Below the pieces are notes generated by a model. It saw only the letters and a program-made list of their open reading frames with translations, made no database searches and was not told the DNA's origin. From Nakamurella sp. (GTDB lineage Bacteria > Actinomycetota > Actinomycetes > Mycobacteriales > Nakamurellaceae), in NCBI GenBank assembly GCA_017848755.1, contig JAFIHI010000144.1:1-47740 (forward strand): a stretch of DNA of 47,740 bases. The letters run 5' to 3'. Shown piece by piece: positions 16,253 through 25,312 of this stretch. The first letter of the stretch is position 1. Each line of letters starts with the position of its first letter. Position numbers and translations under genes: made by a program.

Positions 16253-17976
16253 TCCCGTCGCCATCCGACCGCCCGGGGCGCGGCGACGTGCCCGCCCCGG
16301 GCAGCCTACCACCGGCCTCGTCCGCCGGTTCCGCAGGGTTCCCCGGCCCGTCGGTCGGGTATGACGTAGCTCCGGGGCCGGGCGCGTCCGCCGGGAGCCG
16401 CCAGCCGGGGGCCGTGCCGCTGGTGCAGTTGCACGGCATCCGCAAGTCCTTCGGCGACCTGCTCGTCAACGACGGTGTCGACCTCACCCTGCTTCCGGGC
16501 GAGGTGCATGCCCTGCTGGGCGAGAACGGCGCCGGCAAGACGACGCTCATGCGGATCCTGTACGGGCTCACCCGGCCGGACGGCGGCGTGATCGAGATCG
16601 CCGGCGCAGCAAGGACTATCGCGTCGCCAGGCGATGCGATCGGTGCGGGCATCGGCATGGTGACCCAGCACTTCTCGCTGGTCGGTCGGATGACGGTCAC
16701 CGACAACCTGCTGCTCTCGCGCGCCGGGGCGGGCCGGCTCGATCGTCGCGCCGGGCGGCGCATGGTGGCCGCCGCGGCCGAGCGCATCGGCGTGCACGTC
16801 GACCCAGATGCCGTGGTGGAGAAGCTCTCCGTCGGCGAACAGCAGCGGGTGGAGATCCTGAAGGCGCTGTCCCGGGACTGCCGGGTACTGATCCTCGACG
16901 AGCCGACGGCCGTGCTCGTCCCGCAGGACGTGCAGGCCCTGTTCGCGTCGATTCGGCTGCTCACCGCGCAGGGCATCGGGGTGCTCTTCATCTCGCACAA
17001 ACTCGGCGAGGTGTCCGAGATCTCCGACCGCGTCTCGGTTCTGCGGCGCGGCCGCATCATCGACACGGTCCCGACGGCCGGCGCCACGCCGGCGCGGCTC
17101 GCGGAGATGATGGTCGGCCGGCCCACCGTCGGTGTGCGACGCGACGACCGGGACGAGGCTGGTGGGGCGGGCGGGAGCGCCCTCGACGACGCGCAGCCGC
17201 CTGCGGCGCCGCCCAAGGACGTGCTCTCGGTGCGCGGACTGCGCCTCGCCGGGCGCGGCAAGGAGGCGCTGGCCGGCGTCACCCTGTCCGTGGCGCCGGG
17301 CGAGATCGTCGGTGTGGCAGGCGTTTCCGGCAACGGACAGACCGAACTGGTGCAGGTGCTGTGCGGCCTCGCGAGGCCCACGGCCGGCACCGTGACGGTG
17401 AACGGCATCGACGTCACCGGCGCGGACCCGGAGAAGGTGATCGCGGCCGGGCTGGGACGCATCACCGAGGACCGGCACGCCTGCGTGGTCGGCAAGCTGA
17501 CCGTGGCGCAGAACCTCGTCATGGAAGACCTACCCCGTTTCCGGCGCGGGCCGTTCGGTGTTTTCCTCGACCGCGCGGCGATCCGCGCGCATGCCGAGCG
17601 CCTCATCGAGGAGTTCTCCATCAAGGCGAAGCCGGACGACCCGATCTCCACCCTCTCCGGCGGAAACATGCAAAAGGTGCTGCTGGCAAGGACTCTCGCA
17701 CGCGACCCGGTCGCGTTGGTGGTGTCCCAGCCCACCCGCGGGCTGGACATCGGCGCGACCGAGTTCGTGCACCGGCAGCTGCTCGCGCGGCGCGCGGCCG
17801 GCGCCGCGGTGCTGCTCGTCTCCGAGGACCTGGAGGAGCTGCTCGCGCTGGCCGACCGCATCGTGGTGATCTACGAGGGCGCGCTGGTCGGCGAACTGCC
17901 CGCAGCCGGAGCGGACATCGAACGGCTCGGGCTGATGATGGCCGGGCAGGGTGCGCAGAGCGGGGCGGCGGCATGA
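16249..17976 (+). CDS. Nucleoside ABC importer, double ATP-binding protein
   Basis: The 575-residue protein starts at GTG 16249, inside the stop of the lipoprotein gene (GTGA). Two ATPase halves follow the ribose/nucleoside importer pattern. Half 1 has Walker A GENGAGKTT (Lys97), signature LSVGEQQRVEIL and Walker B VLILDEPTAVL. Half 2 has the degenerate Walker A GVSGNGQTE, signature LSGGNMQKVLLART and the Q-loop region ITEDRHACVVGKL. The first 60 residues are an atypical Pro/Ser/Gly leader that includes a dispersed-repeat copy (GYDVAPGPG). The true start could lie nearer PLVQLHGIRK, but no better ribosome site is seen. Confidence 0.92.
   Translation: MIPSPSDRPGRGDVPAPGSLPPASSAGSAGFPGPSVGYDVAPGPGASAGSRQPGAVPLVQLHGIRKSFGDLLVNDGVDLTLLPGEVHALLGENGAGKTTLMRILYGLTRPDGGVIEIAGAARTIASPGDAIGAGIGMVTQHFSLVGRMTVTDNLLLSRAGAGRLDRRAGRRMVAAAAERIGVHVDPDAVVEKLSVGEQQRVEILKALSRDCRVLILDEPTAVLVPQDVQALFASIRLLTAQGIGVLFISHKLGEVSEISDRVSVLRRGRIIDTVPTAGATPARLAEMMVGRPTVGVRRDDRDEAGGAGGSALDDAQPPAAPPKDVLSVRGLRLAGRGKEALAGVTLSVAPGEIVGVAGVSGNGQTELVQVLCGLARPTAGTVTVNGIDVTGADPEKVIAAGLGRITEDRHACVVGKLTVAQNLVMEDLPRFRRGPFGVFLDRAAIRAHAERLIEEFSIKAKPDDPISTLSGGNMQKVLLARTLARDPVALVVSQPTRGLDIGATEFVHRQLLARRAAGAAVLLVSEDLEELLALADRIVVIYEGALVGELPAAGADIERLGLMMAGQGAQSGAAA
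16357..16381 (+). repeat. Dispersed TATGACGA repeat, in frame in the ATPase leader
   Basis: GGTATGACGTAGCTCCGGGG followed by CCGG encodes GYDVAPGPG in the low-complexity leader of the nucleoside ATPase. It is forward relative to the gene. Confidence 0.6.
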
Positions 17977-19445
17977 GCACTACAAGCTCGCCGAGCGGTG
18001 CCCGCACCCCGCCGAGCGGTGCGAAAATGCGGGCAAAACAGACAGAATCGGATGCATATCGCACCGCTCGGCGGGGGGATGCTCGGCGCAAGAACATCAG
18101 CATGCGCCTGGTGTTGCGCGGACGGGAGCCGCGGTGGCTGGCACCGGTTCTCGTGCTCGTCGCCGTGGTGATCGTCTACCTGCTGACGGCCGGACCGATC
18201 CGGGGGGCGGGCGCGAACCCGCAGGCCGCCTACCAGCGGTACATCGTCACCCCGCTCACGCAGACCACCTCGCTGACCGAGGTGGTCCTCGCCGCGATCC
18301 CGATCCTGTTCACCGGCCTTGCGGTCGCGGTCGCGTTCCGCAGCGGTTACTGGAACATCGGCGCCGAGGGGCAGTTCCTCGCGGGCGCCATCGGCGCTAC
18401 CGCGCCCGGGCTGTACCTGCCGAATCTGCCTGGGCCACTGGCGATCCCGCTCGCGCTGGTGGCCGGCGCCCTCGCCGGGGTGCTGTGGTCGCTGGTGCCG
18501 GCGCTGCTGCGCACCCGGTACCGCATCGATGAGGTCGTCACCACGCTGCTGCTGAACCCGGTTGCGCTGCTCCTGGTGCAGGGGCTACTGAACGGGCCGT
18601 GGCGCAACTCGACCAGCGGCTTCCCCGTCTCCAACAATCTGGGTGCCGGCTACCGGATGCCGCTCGCCATCCCCGGCAGCCGCGTGCACCTCGGTGTGGT
18701 GATCGCAGCCGTGCTCGCGATTGCGATCTGGCTCGTCATGTCCCGCACCGCCGTGGGCCTCCGCGCTCGGGCGGTGGGGCTTTCCCCGGACGCGGCCCGG
18801 TTCTCCGGCATCTCCGTGCGGCGCACCCTGCTGCGTTCGGCGCTGATCTCCGGCGCGATCGCCGGACTCGGCGGCGCGGATCAGGTGCTCGGCGTGGGAC
18901 ACAAGCTCTCCCAAGAGGTCTCGTCCAGCTACGGCTACACCGGCATCGTGGTCGCCACCCTCGGCGCGCTCACCGCCGGCGGCGTGGTGCTCGTCGCGCT
19001 GCTGCTTGGCGACATCACCGTCGGCGCGCAGAACGCGTCGTTGGTGCTGCAACTCCCGCCGCAGATGGGCCAGATCGTCTCGTCGCTGCTGATGCTCGCG
19101 GTGATCAGCATGCTGGTGCTGCGCCGCTACAAGATCTCCTGGCGCCGCGACAGATCCGGCGCAATCGCCGGAGCCAGCGCGTCCGGGGAGGGCGGTGCGA
19201 TGGGGCCCCCGGCTTCGGCCGGCCCCGTATCTGCGGCCGACAGTCGTGATACGGCAAGCGCTCTCCCTCCTATGACGGCGAGTGCAGCTGCGGCAGAAAG
19301 TGTTTCGCGCGCGGTGGGCCCACCGGCTTCCGCCGCCGACATCGCTCCGCCGGGAACTACGTCATCCTCGACAACCACGCTGGGACAGCACCTGTCGGCA
19401 CCCGACGCGACGGTCGGCACTCCGGGTGAGGAGGAGACGGTATGA
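17973..19445 (+). CDS. Nucleoside ABC importer permease 1
   Basis: The 490-residue protein starts at ATG 17973, overlapping the ATPase stop (ATGA). ATG 18102 (MRLVLRG), past a strong inverted repeat, is a reasonable alternative start. The membrane core has nine or ten helices and the conserved BPD_transp_2 motifs FRSGYWNIGAEGQFLAGA, RYRIDEVVTTLLLNPVA, LRARAVGLSPDAARFSGIS and GYTGIVVATLGALTAGGV. The last 100 residues after RRYKISWRR form an Ala/Ser/Thr/Pro tail, predicted cytoplasmic and unusual for the family. That tail contains a reverse-oriented dispersed repeat. Its partner is the next permease. Confidence 0.92.
   Translation: MSTTSSPSGARTPPSGAKMRAKQTESDAYRTARRGDARRKNISMRLVLRGREPRWLAPVLVLVAVVIVYLLTAGPIRGAGANPQAAYQRYIVTPLTQTTSLTEVVLAAIPILFTGLAVAVAFRSGYWNIGAEGQFLAGAIGATAPGLYLPNLPGPLAIPLALVAGALAGVLWSLVPALLRTRYRIDEVVTTLLLNPVALLLVQGLLNGPWRNSTSGFPVSNNLGAGYRMPLAIPGSRVHLGVVIAAVLAIAIWLVMSRTAVGLRARAVGLSPDAARFSGISVRRTLLRSALISGAIAGLGGADQVLGVGHKLSQEVSSSYGYTGIVVATLGALTAGGVVLVALLLGDITVGAQNASLVLQLPPQMGQIVSSLLMLAVISMLVLRRYKISWRRDRSGAIAGASASGEGGAMGPPASAGPVSAADSRDTASALPPMTASAAAAESVSRAVGPPASAADIAPPGTTSSSTTTLGQHLSAPDATVGTPGEEETV
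18007..18076. repeat. Perfect 18-bp inverted repeat at the ATPase/permease junction
   Basis: Left arm 18007-18024 and right arm 18059-18076 are exact reverse complements with a 34-base loop. The 13-mer CGCCGAGCGGTGC also occurs at 17989-18001, giving two direct copies and one inverted copy. It sits between the ATPase stop and the alternative permease start (18102). It could be an mRNA hairpin setting relative expression or a mobile remnant captured in the coding leader. Confidence 0.75.
19347..19372 (-). repeat. Dispersed TATGACGA repeat (reverse), in frame in the permease 1 tail
   Basis: The reverse complement reads GTCGAGGATGACGTAGTTCC then CGGCGG, like the ATPase-leader copy. It encodes APPGTTSSSTT in the low-complexity cytoplasmic tail of permease 1. 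Confidence 0.55.
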
Positions 19446-20341
19446 CGATCGCCTATCTGGCCCTGCTCACGGCGATGCTCACCACCGCCACCCCGCTGGT
19501 GCTGGCGGCGCTCGGCGAGGTGATCACCGAGCGGGCCGGCATCCTGAACCTCGGCATCGAGGGCACGATGTACGCCGGCGCGTTCACCGGTTTCCTCGGC
19601 GCAGAGCTTTTCGGCTCGGCGTGGTGGGGGCTGCTGATCGCGATCGTGGCCGGCACGCTGGCGGGACTTCTGATGGCGGTGCTCACCGTGACGCTCGGCG
19701 TGAACCAGCACGTCGCCGGCATCGGCACCACACTGCTGCTGATCGCCGCGTGCGACTTCACCTCGCGGCTGAAGTACGGCGGCGGGACGCTGCCGCAGAT
19801 CCCGAAGTTCGGGCAGCTCTTCGCCGATGTGCCGGTGGCGAGCCAGTTCCTGCTCACCTACCTGACCTTCCTGGTGATCGTGCCGGCCGCCTGGTACGCG
19901 CTGCGCGCCACCGGCATGGGGCTCAAGCTGGGGGCCGTCGGTGAGAACCCGGAAGCTGCTGACGCGGCGGGGATCTCGGTCGCGCGCGTGCGGTACGCGG
20001 CGCTCGCGATCGGCGGCGCGCTGATGGCGATGGGCGGCGCGTTCCTGTCGCTGGCCATGCTCGGCTCGTTCACGCTGAACATCACCAACGGCCGCGGCTG
20101 GGTCGCGATCGCGCTGGTGATCTTCGCCCGCTGGCGGGTGTGGCCGGCGGTGGCCGGCGGCCTGCTGTTCGCCGCGGTCGACGCGCTGCAGCTGCAGCTC
20201 GTGGTGACACCGGAGTTCGCCGCCGTGCCGCGTGAGGTGATGATCGCGCTGCCGTACCTGGTGGTGATCATCGCGCTGGCGGTGTCCGGGCGGAACCTGC
20301 GCTACCCCGGCGCGTACCTGCAGTCCTACCGGCGGACGTAA
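19442..20341 (+). CDS. Nucleoside ABC importer permease 2
   Basis: The 299-residue protein starts at ATG 19442, overlapping the stop of permease 1 (ATGA). Eight or nine hydrophobic helices carry the BPD_transp_2 signatures ERAGILNLGIEGTMYAGA, LGVNQHVAGIGTTLLLI, LKLGAVGENPEAADAAGIS and NITNGRGWVAIALVIFARW. It forms the channel with permease 1; substrate delivery comes from the Bmp lipoprotein. The size is normal for the family. This is the last gene of the coupled block; the deaminase follows after 150 bp. Confidence 0.93.
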   Translation: MTIAYLALLTAMLTTATPLVLAALGEVITERAGILNLGIEGTMYAGAFTGFLGAELFGSAWWGLLIAIVAGTLAGLLMAVLTVTLGVNQHVAGIGTTLLLIAACDFTSRLKYGGGTLPQIPKFGQLFADVPVASQFLLTYLTFLVIVPAAWYALRATGMGLKLGAVGENPEAADAAGISVARVRYAALAIGGALMAMGGAFLSLAMLGSFTLNITNGRGWVAIALVIFARWRVWPAVAGGLLFAAVDALQLQLVVTPEFAAVPREVMIALPYLVVIIALAVSGRNLRYPGAYLQSYRRT

Positions 20342-20380
20342 CGCCATGACGGGGCACGTGGGGGTGAGGGTTGCGGACAG

Positions 20381-20415
20381 GAGCCCGGCCCGAGGATTTC
20401 GTCATAAACGTCATC
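20381..20415 (-). repeat. Dispersed TATGACGA repeat (reverse) after the importer operon
   Basis: The reverse complement reads TTTATGACGAAATCCTCGGG then CCGGGCTC, nearly the same core as the copy at 33785-33806. It lies between the permease 2 stop and the deaminase start. Confidence 0.6.
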
Positions 20416-20491
20416 AATGAATCGGCGAAACCATAGGCACGGCAAGACTTTTCAAAATGCCTTCAGGCAGTCGACAACAACGGGAGCAGAG

Positions 20492-20950
20492 ATGACTTTA
20501 CTGTCCGCAGCCGACCGGATGCTTCTGGACGCGGCGATCGCCGAGGCGAAGGCCGGGCGCGCGGAGGGCGGGATCCCCATCGGGGCGGCGCTCGCCGGGG
20601 CCGCCGGGATGCTCGGCACCGGGCACAACAAGCGTGTGCAACTGGGCAGCGCGACGCGGCACGGGGAGACGGACTGCCTGGAGAACGTGGGGCGGCTGCC
20701 GGCGTCGGTGTACGCGAACGCCACCATGGCAACCACCCTCTCGCCGTGCGACATGTGTACGGGCGCAATCCTTTTGTACAAGATTCCGCGGGTGATCATC
20801 GGCGAGAACCGCACGTTCTACGGCGGGGAGGATTACCTGCGGGCGCGCGGGGTCGAGGTGATCGTGGCTGACGATCCGGAGTGCATCGCGCTGATGACGG
20901 AGTTCATCGCCGAGGAGCCCGCGCTCTGGAACGAAGACATCGGGGTCTGA
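20492..20950 (+). CDS. Cytosine deaminase of the yeast FCY1 type
   Basis: The 152-residue protein starts at ATG 20492, with GGGAG 7 bases upstream. It has the zinc-dependent deaminase fold: HGETDCLEN (His ligand and catalytic Glu) and SPCDMCTGAI (two Cys ligands), as in fungal cytosine deaminase, whose length it matches. Reaction: cytosine + water to uracil + ammonia, in the cytoplasm. FYGGEDYLRARG and the C-terminal Trp (ALWNEDIGV) also fit that family. Location after a nucleoside importer and near PucR suggests pyrimidine salvage. Guanine or other nucleobase deaminases are less likely. Confidence 0.88.
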   Translation: MTLLSAADRMLLDAAIAEAKAGRAEGGIPIGAALAGAAGMLGTGHNKRVQLGSATRHGETDCLENVGRLPASVYANATMATTLSPCDMCTGAILLYKIPRVIIGENRTFYGGEDYLRARGVEVIVADDPECIALMTEFIAEEPALWNEDIGV

Positions 20951-20986
20951 CGAGCCTCCGCGCGATCTGCGGTGCAGCCGGCGGGT

Positions 20987-21952
20987 TCATTCCAGCCGCA
21001 CCCGCGGGTCCAGGACGGCATACAGGATGTCCACGAGGATGTTGGCGATGACCACGAACACCGCGGCCAGCAGCACGATCGCGATGATCACCGGCTCGTC
21101 CTGGTTGACCACGCTGGACACCGACAGGGCGCCGAGGCCGTTGAGGCCGAAGACCTGCTCGGTGACGATCGCGCCGCCGAGCAAGGTTGCCACGTCGATG
21201 CCGAACTGGGTGACGATCGGCACCAGCGCGGCGCGCAGCGCATGCCGGAACGTCACCCGGGTCTCGGACAGGCCCTTGGCGCGGGCGGTGCGGATGTAGT
21301 CGTCGCCCAGCACCTCCAGCATCTGGCCGCGGGCCAACCGAACGTAGACCGCCATGGATGCCACCGCCAGCGTGATCCACGGCAGGATGAGGTGCAGGAA
21401 CCATTGCCACGGGTCCTGCGTGAGCGGGACATAGCCACTGCCGGGGAACCAGTCGATGCCGGCCAGGTGCAGCTTGTAGAACAGGAAGAACAGCAGGATC
21501 AAGCCCAGCACGAAGGTCGGGAAGGACAGTCCGGTCAGTGCGAACAAGGTGGCCAGCCTGTCCCGGATGCTCCGTGGGTGGGTGGCCGAAAGCACGCCGA
21601 TCAGCACCCCGGACACCACCCAGATGATGGCCGCGCCGATGGCTAGCGAGGCCGTGACCGGAAGCGCCCGGCCGATGAGCGTCGTCACCGCTTCGTGGCT
21701 GTAGTACGAATAGCCGAGGTTGCCGTGCAGCAACCGCACCAGGAAGTTCCAGTACTGCACCGGGATCGGTTTGTTCAGCCCGAGTTGCGCCGTCACCTGC
21801 TCGACCAGTTGCTGATTGGACGCCTGGAACTTGCCGAGCAGCAAGAAGGCCACGTTGGGCGGCGCGATGAAGAAGATGGCGAACACGACGACGGAGATCA
21901 GCCAGATCACCAGCAGGCCGGTCAGTGTCCGGCGAATGAGAAAGCGCAGCAT
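20987..21952 (-). CDS. Oligopeptide/dipeptide ABC transporter permease (DppB type)
   Basis: The 321-residue protein is counted from ATG 21952 (MLRFLIRRTLTGLLVIWLISVV). Six membrane helices and the BPD_transp_1 EAA-type loop are visible (DDYIRTARAKGLSETRVTFRHALRAAL, then LGGAIVTEQVFGLNGLG). The typical DppB N-terminal extension (GLNKPIPVQYWNFLVRLLHG) is present. It is the last gene of the minus-strand operon, 13 bp after the DppC-type gene, and forms the channel with it. Confidence 0.93.
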   Translation of the reverse strand: MLRFLIRRTLTGLLVIWLISVVVFAIFFIAPPNVAFLLLGKFQASNQQLVEQVTAQLGLNKPIPVQYWNFLVRLLHGNLGYSYYSHEAVTTLIGRALPVTASLAIGAAIIWVVSGVLIGVLSATHPRSIRDRLATLFALTGLSFPTFVLGLILLFFLFYKLHLAGIDWFPGSGYVPLTQDPWQWFLHLILPWITLAVASMAVYVRLARGQMLEVLGDDYIRTARAKGLSETRVTFRHALRAALVPIVTQFGIDVATLLGGAIVTEQVFGLNGLGALSVSSVVNQDEPVIIAIVLLAAVFVVIANILVDILYAVLDPRVRLE

Positions 21953-21965
21953 CGCAGCCCCCGGA

Positions 21966-22913
21966 CTACTTCGCGAACAGTCGCTCGGTGCGCGGATCCA
22001 GCGCATCCCGGACGCTGTCTCCGAGCAGATTGAATGCCAGCGTGGTGAGCACCAGGGCGGCGGCCGGGAACGTCAGGAACCACCAGGCGACCTGGTAAAG
22101 CCCCCCCTGCTGGGCGTCGTCGAGCATATTGCCCCAGCTCGGTGTCGGCGGGATGATCCCGACCCCGAGGAACGACAGGGTGGCCTCGAACACGATCGAG
22201 ATCGGGATCAGCAGGGTGACGTAGACGAGGACCGGCGCGATCAGGTTCGGCAGGACATCGACGACCATGATTCGGAGATTGCCGGCACCGAGCGACCGCG
22301 CCGCCTCCACGTACTCTCGTTCACGGATCGCCAGGGTCTGTCCGCGGACGATACGGCCGACCGCCGCCCAGGAGAAGAAGGCGATCACGGCGATCTCCAA
22401 GAGCTCGCTCGGCCCGACGACCGTTACCAGGGCGATCGCGAACAACAGGAACGGGAAGGCGAGCACCACATCCATCAAGCGCGCCAGCACCGAGTCGACT
22501 GCCGGGCCCAGGAAACCCGCGCACAGCCCGATGATGACGCCGATCAGTACGGCAGCGATCGCTGCCGAGACGCCGACGACGAGCGACACCCGGGCGCCGT
22601 AGATCAGCCGGACCAGCACGTCCCGGCCGAGCTGGTCGGCGCCCAGCAGGTGGATGCGACCCGGCCCGACGGGCAGGCCGTCTGCGGTGGTTCCGGTGGC
22701 TCGGTCCTGTTGCGTGGGGCCCCACCCGATGAGGTGGGACAGCGGGTCGGCGAAGACGGCGACGAGCACCAGAAACAGGATGAACGCCCCGCACACCCAC
22801 GCGACGCGGTCGCGACGAAGCCGCGCCCAGGCAAGTTGCCACGGGCTACGGCCGAGTACCGGGCCGGTGGGTGCACCGACTGGCGCGAGCGGCAGCTCGC
22901 GCGCCTCCGGCAA
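21966..22913 (-). CDS. Oligopeptide/dipeptide ABC transporter permease (DppC type)
   Basis: This 315-residue protein appears to start at TTG 22913 (MPEARELPLAPVG); I found no ATG or GTG in frame upstream before a stop, and the ribosome site is poor. A cytoplasmic leader with SPWQLAWARLRRDR precedes the first helix, as is usual for DppC proteins. Later motifs are LLGADQLGRDVLVRLIYGARVSL and REYVEAARSLGAGNLRIM (EAA loop), then EATLSFLGVGIIPPTPSWG. It is 84 bp after the DppF-type ATPase gene. Confidence 0.9.
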   Translation of the reverse strand: MPEARELPLAPVGAPTGPVLGRSPWQLAWARLRRDRVAWVCGAFILFLVLVAVFADPLSHLIGWGPTQQDRATGTTADGLPVGPGRIHLLGADQLGRDVLVRLIYGARVSLVVGVSAAIAAVLIGVIIGLCAGFLGPAVDSVLARLMDVVLAFPFLLFAIALVTVVGPSELLEIAVIAFFSWAAVGRIVRGQTLAIREREYVEAARSLGAGNLRIMVVDVLPNLIAPVLVYVTLLIPISIVFEATLSFLGVGIIPPTPSWGNMLDDAQQGGLYQVAWWFLTFPAAALVLTTLAFNLLGDSVRDALDPRTERLFAK

Positions 22914-22997
22914 TTCCGAGATCGAGATCGTCCGCGCCTTCCGCCTTCGCCGGTTGGTCCTAGTGAGAGCGCTTGGCCTCCGTGCCGTTCGCGCCGA

Positions 22998-24116
22998 TTA
23001 CCTCATGCCGATGCCCGGCGGATGGGCGTCGGCCGGCTCCGCGGGGGCGGGGCCCAGCTTCTCGCCGTCGGCCATCGGGAAGTGGCATGCGGTGACGTGC
23101 TTCGGAGGGTCCGCCAGTACCGGGACGAGATCCGGCTGCACACGGCCGCAGATCTCCTGTGCCTTCGGGCATCTCGGGTGAAAGCGGCACCCGGACGGCG
23201 GGTCGATCGGCGATGGGACGTCGCCGTGCAGCACGATCCGCTGCCGCACGGCCGCGCGGTCCGGATCGGCGACGGAGGCGGCGGACAGCAGTGCGGCCGT
23301 GTACGGATGGCGTGGTGTGCTGTACAGCGCGGCCCGCTCCGCGATTTCTACGACCTTGCCCAGATACATGACGGCGACCCGGTCCGATACATGCTCGACC
23401 ACGGACAGATCGTGGGCGATGAAAACGTAGGTGAGCCCGAGTTCGGACTGCAGCGTCTGCAGCAGGTTGATGATCTGAGCCTGGATCGACACGTCCAGCG
23501 CGGACACCGGTTCGTCGCACACGATCAGCTTCGGGCGCAGTGCTAGTGCCCTCGCCACTCCGATGCGCTGCCGCTGACCGCCGGAGAAATCGGACGGGAA
23601 CCGATTGAAGTGCTCCGGGTTCAACCCGACCAACTCCATCAATTCCTGGACCTTGCGCTTGCGCTCGGGGCCATCGGCCACACCGTGGATGGCGAACGGA
23701 TCGCCGATGATCGAGCCGATGCGGCGATGCGGATTCAGCGACCCGTAGGGATCCTGGAAGATCATCTGCATTTGCCGGCGGTAGGGACGCATCGCGCGGG
23801 GCGAAAGGCGGGAGATATCGTGACCGTCGAACGTGATCCGGCCGGACGTGAGCGGGTAGAGCCGCGTCATGCACCGCGCGAGAGTCGATTTGCCGCAACC
23901 GGTCTCGCCGACGAGACCCAGAGTCTCGCCGCGCCGGACGGTCAACGACACGCCGTCGACCGCCCGTACCTGACCGACCTCGGATTTGATGACGATGCCC
24001 CGTCGGATCGGGAAATGCTTGACGACATCGTCGAGCGTTAGCAGCGCGTCATCCTCGTCCGCAGCCGCAGCCGCAGCCGCAGCCGCAGGCGACGTGCCGT
24101 GCGGCAGCGCGGTCAT
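22998..24116 (-). CDS. Oligopeptide ABC transporter ATPase (DppF/OppF type)
   Basis: The 372-residue protein starts at ATG 24116, which overlaps the DppD stop (ATGA). Motifs: Walker [11 protein letters not shown]-loop [13 protein letters not shown], signature [15 protein letters not shown] and Walker [13 protein letters not shown]. The C-terminal oligo_HPY cysteine motif is [14 protein letters not shown], known to bind an iron-sulphur cluster in some Opp ATPases. A run of nine alanines near residue 15 is encoded by a (GCAGCC)n-type hexanucleotide repeat. It powers peptide import together with the DppD-type ATPase. Confidence 0.93.
   Translation of the reverse strand: MTALPHGTSPAAAAAAAAADEDDALLTLDDVVKHFPIRRGIVIKSEVGQVRAVDGVSLTVRRGETLGLVGETGCGKSTLARCMTRLYPLTSGRITFDGHDISRLSPRAMRPYRRQMQMIFQDPYGSLNPHRRIGSIIGDPFAIHGVADGPERKRKVQELMELVGLNPEHFNRFPSDFSGGQRQRIGVARALALRPKLIVCDEPVSALDVSIQAQIINLLQTLQSELGLTYVFIAHDLSVVEHVSDRVAVMYLGKVVEIAERAALYSTPRHPYTAALLSAASVADPDRAAVRQRIVLHGDVPSPIDPPSGCRFHPRCPKAQEICGRVQPDLVPVLADPPKHVTACHFPMADGEKLGPAPAEPADAHPPGIGMR
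24061..24089. repeat. Hexanucleotide (GCAGCC) simple repeat in the dppF-type gene
   Basis: About five tandem GCAGCC units encode a polyalanine run in the N-terminal leader. Gain or loss of a unit would keep frame, so only length variation of the linker is expected. Confidence 0.8.
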
Positions 24117-25297
24117 GGTTGCGTTCCCGCGTCGTCGGGGGAGTTCTGGGAGGTGCGGGGGCCGCGTGAGCGGTCGGACATGCCGGCACCGGCCAGAACG
24201 CCAGCATCCGGGAGGTGAACCCCGGCGGTCTCGATCTCTTCGGTAGCCCTGGCGGCCAGCCGGGCCGCGGCACCGTTCTCGGCGCGGCCGGCCGCCGCCG
24301 CGCTCGCGCGCTCCCGGTCGACGTCCTCGCCCAGCCCGAGTATCTGAGTCGGCAGAAAGCACGCAGATGTGTGGCCTCCGGCGATGTCGAACAGCGGCGG
24401 GACCTCGGAAATGCACCGGTCCATCACGTACTGGCAGCGCGGGTGGAAGGCGCATCCGGTGGGGATGGAGATCAGGCTCGGCGGCTGCCCCGGGATCGGC
24501 CGCAGCCTCTCGCCCGCCGCGGTGGACCCGGGGATCGATTCCAAGAGCCCTTTGGTGTACGGATGGTGCGGGAAGTAGAACAGCGTGCGCCGGTCCGCCT
24601 TTTCGACGGCCTTGCCGGCGTACATGACCATGACCTCGTCCGCCGTTTCGGCGATCACGCCCATGTCGTGCGTGATGATGATCAGTGCGGTGTCGAACTC
24701 CGTCTGCAGCTTCGTCATGAGTTCGATCACCTGCGCCTGCACCGTCGCGTCCAACGCCGTCGTCGGCTCGTCCGCGATGATCAAGTCGGGGTCCAGCGCC
24801 AACGCCATCGCGATCATCGCGCGCTGCCGCATCCCGCCGGAGAACTGATGCGGGTAGTCGTCGACTCGGCTCGCCGCCTGCGGAATGCCCACCATGTCCA
24901 GCAGCTCGATCGCACGGGCGCGGGCGGCCGACCTGGCGATGTGCCGGTGGGCGCGGATCATCTCCACGATCTGCCAACCGACCGTGTACAGCGGATGCAG
25001 GCTGGACAGCGGGTCCTGGAAGATCGCGGCGATCCGCGCCCCGCGCACCCGCTGCAATTCCGCGGGGGACATGCGCAACAGGTCACGTCCGTCGAACAGC
25101 GCCTGGCCGGACACGTCCGCTCCGGGCGTGAGACCGAGCAGCGTCTGGGTGCAGACGGTCTTGCCCGATCCCGACTCGCCGACGACACCCAGCGTGTGAC
25201 CCTTCTCGACGTCGAAGGACACACCTCGGACGGCCTGCACTAGGCCGTCCGAGGTGTGGAACGACACCGTGAGGTCACGCACCTCCAGCAGCGGCAT
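24113..25297 (-). CDS. Oligopeptide ABC transporter ATPase (DppD/OppD type)
   Basis: The 394-residue protein starts at ATG 25297. Motifs: Walker A GESGSGKTV, Q-loop IFQDPLSSLHPLY, signature FSGGMRQRAMIAMAL and Walker B DLIIADEPTTALD. The oligo_HPY region CAFHPRCQYVMDRC follows. A C-terminal tail of about 70 residues (Ala/Arg-rich) is longer than usual and has no recognisable domain. It is 15 bp after the binding-protein gene and coupled to the DppF-type gene. Confidence 0.93.
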   Translation of the reverse strand: MPLLEVRDLTVSFHTSDGLVQAVRGVSFDVEKGHTLGVVGESGSGKTVCTQTLLGLTPGADVSGQALFDGRDLLRMSPAELQRVRGARIAAIFQDPLSSLHPLYTVGWQIVEMIRAHRHIARSAARARAIELLDMVGIPQAASRVDDYPHQFSGGMRQRAMIAMALALDPDLIIADEPTTALDATVQAQVIELMTKLQTEFDTALIIITHDMGVIAETADEVMVMYAGKAVEKADRRTLFYFPHHPYTKGLLESIPGSTAAGERLRPIPGQPPSLISIPTGCAFHPRCQYVMDRCISEVPPLFDIAGGHTSACFLPTQILGLGEDVDRERASAAAAGRAENGAAARLAARATEEIETAGVHLPDAGVLAGAGMSDRSRGPRTSQNSPDDAGTQP

Positions 25298-25312
25298 ATG
25301 GTTGTCCGCCCA

